Below, piece by piece: positions 60,278-64,000 of a DNA stretch of 64,000 bases (positions are counted from its first letter, which is position 1; every line of letters starts with the position of its first letter). The stretch comes from Chitinophagales bacterium (lineage in GTDB: Bacteria; Bacteroidota; Bacteroidia; Chitinophagales; Chitinophagaceae): NCBI GenBank assembly GCA_020636575.1, contig JACJXP010000002.1, forward strand, positions 1-64,000. Reading direction: 5' to 3'. The notes under the pieces are model-generated. The model did not search any database. It had not been told where the DNA came from and saw only the letters and a list, made by a program, of their open reading frames with translations. Position numbers and translations under genes: made by a program.

Positions 60278-60287
60278 AATTTAGAAA

Positions 60288-61115
60288 TTATTTGGCTCTC
60301 CCATTATTTAACGGAAAACCTAAAAACAATTTGAACATATTCATACGAATGTCACTTGCAGCAGAATCAAATAATTTACTGATAAAAGGAGTATAACTTA
60401 AATACACTAACATACCCCTTGCAAACATAAACCCAGTAAGAATATTGATGCCGACCTGGAACCTTCTAAGTCCCCCACTACCCCATTCAACATCCTGCTC
60501 ATCAGTCATGCTGCCGTCTTTATATTTTTCTTTGCCAAAAATACCTAAGGCGAAAACAGGGCCAATACCTATTAGCCATTTCATATTTTGCATCTGTATA
60601 GCGTAAACCAAATTTGCAAATAAGGTGATATATGAAATTGTAAGAATATGACTAATTGCTGAGTATTTTTCTCCTGCTGATCTGTATGCAAATAAAAGCT
60701 CACCTAAGAAGTAGAGATTCCCGAAAGTGAACATGGCGTACATGCCTAATGCAAAACCAAGCCGTGGAGATGAATTCCAGCTACTGCCCAGGTTTGTAAA
60801 ATGATTGAGTAAGATACTTACAATGAGCCCAATCCTGACAGCCTCTATTTTTTGATCACCATCTTCCTTTGCTTTTTTCCTGAGCTTTTCGGTAAATACC
60901 TGTGGGTTAGCCAGGAACCTCCTTGCTTTATCATAGGTCATATTTTCTGCTATTTCTTTTAATTCAGGAAGGTCTTGTTTATCAGCCTCTACTTTGAGGC
61001 CAGCTACAAAATTATCATAGCCTTCTTTGTCTAAACCTGGGAGAGGGGTGTACTGTGAAAATACGGTTGCTGATATTGCCATAAGACCAGCCAGCAGTAA
61101 TAGTTTTAGATTCAT
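60288..61115 (-). CDS. exported multi-helix membrane protein of unknown function
   Basis: A 275-residue protein with an N-terminal signal (LLLLAGLMAISATVFSQ), a helical polar stretch at about 22-92 (EIAENMTYDKARRFLANPQV) and then five hydrophobic helices (IGLIVSILLNHFTNLG, LGFALGMYAMFTFGNLYFLG, YITLFANLVYAIQ, MKWLIGIGPVFALGIF, VGINILTGFMFARGMLVYL). No family recognised. The unusual layout, a signal peptide followed by a polar domain and a membrane bundle, suggests an inner-membrane protein with a periplasmic part. Monocistronic. Confidence 0.7.
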   Translation of the reverse strand: MNLKLLLLAGLMAISATVFSQYTPLPGLDKEGYDNFVAGLKVEADKQDLPELKEIAENMTYDKARRFLANPQVFTEKLRKKAKEDGDQKIEAVRIGLIVSILLNHFTNLGSSWNSSPRLGFALGMYAMFTFGNLYFLGELLFAYRSAGEKYSAISHILTISYITLFANLVYAIQMQNMKWLIGIGPVFALGIFGKEKYKDGSMTDEQDVEWGSGGLRRFQVGINILTGFMFARGMLVYLSYTPFISKLFDSAASDIRMNMFKLFLGFPLNNGRAK

Positions 61116-61308
61116 GTTTTTAGATTTACTGGTGATGAAATGGGATTCGTATCTGGATATACTTAGAGACCCTTATTTTAGAATTGCCTGACTTCTACTG
61201 CACCAGGGAAACATAATCTGGTATAAAACTACTTTTTTTAAATTGGTATGACTAAGATTTTGTAATAAAAATGGCTTTGCCACATTTTACGTAATTTCAA
61301 AATAAAAA

Positions 61309-61560
61309 ATGGCAAGGTCGCACCACCGTAAAAAGCATAAATCCCACGTCAGGCAGTTCAAACACAGTTACGAAGCCACCAGCGAAAAAATAAAAAAAAG
61401 CAAAACATATATAACTTTCACAGTTATAGGCGCTTTATTAGGATTTGCAATTGGATATTTCGCTTCTGGCAATTTGATATTGTTGGTAGCCGGAACGGTT
61501 GCCGGAGGGTTATTAGGTTATTTTACCGGTCGCCGGATCGATAAAGAAAGTGGAAAATGA
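61309..61560 (+). CDS. small glycine-zipper membrane protein
   Basis: An 83-residue protein. The first 37 residues are very basic with many His, Lys and Arg (ARSHHRKKHKSHVRQFKHSY), followed by a glycine-zipper pair of helices (IGALLGFAIGYFASGN, VAGTVAGGLLGYFTGRRI). Glycine-zipper proteins insert into membranes and may oligomerise. Function unknown. The basic head could bind nucleic acid or phospholipid. It starts 193 bases after the upstream gene's divergent start and is followed by the RRM gene. Confidence 0.75.
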   Translation: MARSHHRKKHKSHVRQFKHSYEATSEKIKKSKTYITFTVIGALLGFAIGYFASGNLILLVAGTVAGGLLGYFTGRRIDKESGK

Positions 61561-61619
61561 GTTGGTAAATCCTGTTGGAAATACAGCCTGTTCTTGCATA
61601 TTTTTACAAAAAAGCTTTC

Positions 61620-61967
61620 ATGAAACTATTTGTAGCTGGTCTGCCTTATGACATGGATGATGCCGAATTAGAGGAATTCTTTGAAAAATTCGGAACAGTA
61701 AGTTCTGTAAAAGTTGCCATGGATAGGGATACCGGGAAAAGCAAAGGCTTTGCATTTGTTGAAATGCCTGATAGTACCGAAGCCAAAGAGGCTATTGAAG
61801 GACTTAATAATATAGCTATTGGCCGAAAAACCCTCGTTGTAAAGGAAGCTGAGGAAAGATCCGGTGGATTTAACAGTAACAGTGGAGGTTTCCGAAGAAA
61901 TAACAACCAAAACAGGGGATTTGGCGGTAATCGAAATTTCAATGACAGGAACCGCAGAAGGTTCTGA
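61620..61967 (+). CDS. RRM-type RNA-binding protein
   Basis: A 115-residue protein from the ATG at 61620, chosen because it gives RNP2 (KLFVAGLPYDM) at the N-terminus; the frame is open from 61575. RNP1 is KGFAFVEMPDSTEAKEAIEG near residue 40. The C-terminal 35 residues are a Gly/Asn/Arg-rich tail (GGFRRNNNQNRGFGGNRN), as in cyanobacterial and Bacteroidota Rbp proteins. It is probably an RNA chaperone with cold- or stress-linked roles, which is inferred. It lies 59 bases after the glycine-zipper gene. Confidence 0.93.
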   Translation: MKLFVAGLPYDMDDAELEEFFEKFGTVSSVKVAMDRDTGKSKGFAFVEMPDSTEAKEAIEGLNNIAIGRKTLVVKEAEERSGGFNSNSGGFRRNNNQNRGFGGNRNFNDRNRRRF

Positions 61968-61979
61968 TAAGCCGGAAGT

Positions 61980-63953
61980 TTATTGTTGGTACATGATCGT
62001 ACAGCTATAGGGCTGCAATCTCACAGAAGATATTTTATTGTCCTTTTCTCCCAGGAGATGATTGTTTAATACTGCAACTGACCAATCCGCTGTACCAATT
62101 ATTTCCTGTTGTTCTGCACCCACATTAAAGAATACCTGAATTTTTTTCCATTTGTCTCCATGTGGTTCTCCATTGATTGTATAAGAAAGAATATTTGCAG
62201 GCAGGTTATTCCTGAAAACAATATCCCTGGGCAAGTCCTCCCCTTTTGCTATTCTGAAAGCAGGATGTTCCTTTCTGAGTTTTACAAGTGCTTTGATATA
62301 TTCAAATACTTCTTTGTGGCTTGTTTTTCCTCCCCAATCAATTGCATTAATGCTATCAGGTGATTCAAATGAATTTTCTACCATTTTCTTACTGCGAAGC
62401 ATTTCTGTGCCGGCATGTAAAAAGGCGATCCCTTGTGATGTTAGTACAATGGACAAAGCCAGTTTATGCATCTCTATTAATTGAACAGGGCTGGCACTCG
62501 TCGCCGACAGGAAAAGTTTATCCCATAAAGTATGGTTATCATGGCATGAACAATAGCTTATAGTTTGTGACGGATCTTTTGCGTAAGGCGCTTTTGAATT
62601 ATTTATTTTTTGATAATCAACCTGTGGGTGTTTGCAACTGGCCACAATGCCAAATTTGACACTTTCAACCTTGTCCCAATCTCCCGCTACAAAACCCTTA
62701 TCGAGTATATCATGCCAGCTACCTTTAATGCCATCCCGGATATCATCACTGAATACTGCAATCCTGTCTAATTTGGCAACATTTGTTTTTAAGGCCCTCA
62801 ACGAATCCGGAATCGGTGAAGATCCTGCTGTCCAGCCTTCCCCGTATATTAAAATATCAGGTTTTAACTCATGAAGCTCTTTGGATACAAGATTCATGGT
62901 TTCTATATCATGTACTCCCATCAGGTCAACCCTAAAACCATCAATATGATATTCCTGTACCCAATACTTCATCGATTCAAGCATAAACTTTCGGAACATC
63001 GGCCTTTCACTTGCTGTTTCATTTCCGCAGCCTGTAGCATTCGAGAATTTTCCATCCTTCGTTTGCCGGTAGTAATATCCAGGTACCAGTTGACTAAAAT
63101 TGGATTCTTCGGTAAGCCGTGTGTGATTATACACCACATCCATAACAACCCTTAACCCATTTTGATGAAAAGTTTGAATTAATTGCTTGAATTCTTTGAT
63201 CCTGGTGATGCCATCATATGGATTAGTTGAATAAGAACCTTCTGGTACATTATAATTCTGAGGATCATAACCCCAGTTATAATTTGGATGAAGACTAGTC
63301 TCATCAATCGAATAAAAATCATAAACAGGCAATAAATGTACATGTGTAACACCTAACTCCTTGATATGATCAAGTCCGGTAGATAATCCGTCCGGGTTTG
63401 TTGTACCTTTTTCTGTTAAACCCAGAAACTTTCCTTTGTTTATAATACCTGATAAAGGCGAGATACTGGCATCCCTCACATGCAATTCATAAATAATGGC
63501 ATCAGTTTCTTTTTTAAATTCTGGGCTTATATCCTGTTGCCAATTCAGGGGATTAGTTTCATGTAAATCAACTACCATTGCCTTTTTACCATTGATCCCA
63601 ACAGCTTTTGCATATGGATCAGGTACAGCATCATGCCATTTATTTTTTATCCTTACCCTGAAGCAATAAAACTTACCTTTTTGATCCCCTTTTATTTTCA
63701 GCACCCATGTTCCGTTGTTGGATTTTTGCATGGCATGTGTTTCCGAAGCAACTGTATCTGCTCCGGAGTTGTAATATAGTAGTTCAGCTTTATCAGCTGG
63801 GGGTGACCATATTTTAAAAACAGATTCCTGGGCTGTATATGTTAATCCAAGATCATTACCTGCGTATTCAGGATATTTATTGAAATCAGGCCATTGAGCT
63901 TTTGAATGAAATAAAAAATTGAGAAAACCAATAACCATGATGAAGCGCTTCAT
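61980..63953 (-). CDS. pulA: type I pullulanase (GH13)
   Basis: Exported debranching enzyme of 657 residues that cuts alpha-1,6 links in pullulan or branched glycogen. Signal peptide residues 1-19. A CBM48-like N-domain at about 30-130 (VFKIWSPPADKAELLYYNSG) is followed by YELHVRDASIS and the GH13 core: VMDVVYNHT, the nucleophile in FRVDLMGVHD, the acid/base Glu in LIYGEGWTAGSS and the Asp in SYCSCHDNHTLWDKL. The YNWGYDPQNYNVPEGSYS motif marks pullulanase type I. Its start lies near the right edge with 47 bases beyond. It complements the GH77 enzyme 32 kb away. Confidence 0.94.
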   Translation of the reverse strand: MKRFIMVIGFLNFLFHSKAQWPDFNKYPEYAGNDLGLTYTAQESVFKIWSPPADKAELLYYNSGADTVASETHAMQKSNNGTWVLKIKGDQKGKFYCFRVRIKNKWHDAVPDPYAKAVGINGKKAMVVDLHETNPLNWQQDISPEFKKETDAIIYELHVRDASISPLSGIINKGKFLGLTEKGTTNPDGLSTGLDHIKELGVTHVHLLPVYDFYSIDETSLHPNYNWGYDPQNYNVPEGSYSTNPYDGITRIKEFKQLIQTFHQNGLRVVMDVVYNHTRLTEESNFSQLVPGYYYRQTKDGKFSNATGCGNETASERPMFRKFMLESMKYWVQEYHIDGFRVDLMGVHDIETMNLVSKELHELKPDILIYGEGWTAGSSPIPDSLRALKTNVAKLDRIAVFSDDIRDGIKGSWHDILDKGFVAGDWDKVESVKFGIVASCKHPQVDYQKINNSKAPYAKDPSQTISYCSCHDNHTLWDKLFLSATSASPVQLIEMHKLALSIVLTSQGIAFLHAGTEMLRSKKMVENSFESPDSINAIDWGGKTSHKEVFEYIKALVKLRKEHPAFRIAKGEDLPRDIVFRNNLPANILSYTINGEPHGDKWKKIQVFFNVGAEQQEIIGTADWSVAVLNNHLLGEKDNKISSVRLQPYSCTIMYQQ

Positions 63954-64000
63954 GAATAAAGAAATTTCTTTAAAGATACAGAATCATTATGTGCAGAATT

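Overview
The window is chromosomal DNA of a Bacteroidota bacterium, most likely family Chitinophagaceae. The evidence is protein content: a type-B T9SS sorting domain (gliding-motility C-terminus), a TonB-dependent receptor with a carboxypeptidase-like N-domain, an OmpA/thrombospondin-3 porin, DUF6089, BT_3928-type DoxX, a zinc metalloprotease of the DUF5117/DUF4953 kind, and GH77/GH13 glucan enzymes. Many genes also carry the Bacteroidota -7 box TAnnTTTG upstream. I see no rRNA, tRNA, insertion sequence, prophage, integrase or CRISPR array. It reads as ordinary core and near-core chromosome, with one decayed patch near 6-7.5 kb.

Layout. 0-6 kb: a TPR-like secreted protein and gyrA (minus), then a saccharopine-dehydrogenase-like gene (plus). 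5.9-7.5 kb: a frameshifted sirtuin and about 1 kb of decayed coding fragments. 7.5-11.6 kb: EVE-domain protein, then a minus-strand run pdhA, YfgM-like TPR, ribH, LutA-like protein. 11.7-13.5 kb: recF, a DUF721 protein and a small orphan (plus). 13.5-17.3 kb: DUF1599, BT_3928 (DoxX/thioredoxin-like) and an ABC permease joined by 4-nt overlaps, divergent from folP. 17.3-17.5 kb: a probable structured non-coding RNA on the minus strand. 17.5-25.4 kb: FKBP lipoprotein and NrnA-type phosphoesterase, ndk, DUF2141, TraB/GumN, an ATP-grasp enzyme overlapping a UbiD decarboxylase, DUF6089. 25.5-31 kb: OmpA, dipeptide epimerase, DPE2-like glucanotransferase. 31-38.3 kb: two small membrane proteins, then the translation cluster thrS-infC-rpmI-rplT, split between infC and rpmI by a lipoprotein and a large zinc metalloprotease. 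38.4-44.5 kb: envelope proteins including two tandem paralogues and a TonB receptor. 44.6-57.5 kb: ABC-F ATPase, histidine-degradation genes (hutG, ftcD and, 5 kb away, hutI), MarC, DUF3500, a membrane class III cyclase, a cation/proton antiporter and an orphan TrpF-like protein. 57.5-64 kb: thiolase, T9SS cargo protein, a membrane protein of unknown role, glycine-zipper protein, RRM protein and a type I pullulanase.

How the genes work together. hutI, hutG and ftcD cover the late steps of histidine breakdown (hutH and hutU are not in the window). The GH77 glucanotransferase and the pullulanase can both act on branched alpha-glucan or glycogen-derived oligosaccharide. thrS, infC, rpmI and rplT are translation genes with structured leaders. 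recF, gyrA, NrnA and ndk are DNA and nucleotide housekeeping. Nothing looks like a complete new multi-gene system. The best candidates for undescribed biology are the minus-strand RNA at 17.3-17.5 kb, the split translation operon with its structured leaders, the decayed locus at 6.5-7.4 kb and the uncharacterised secreted families.
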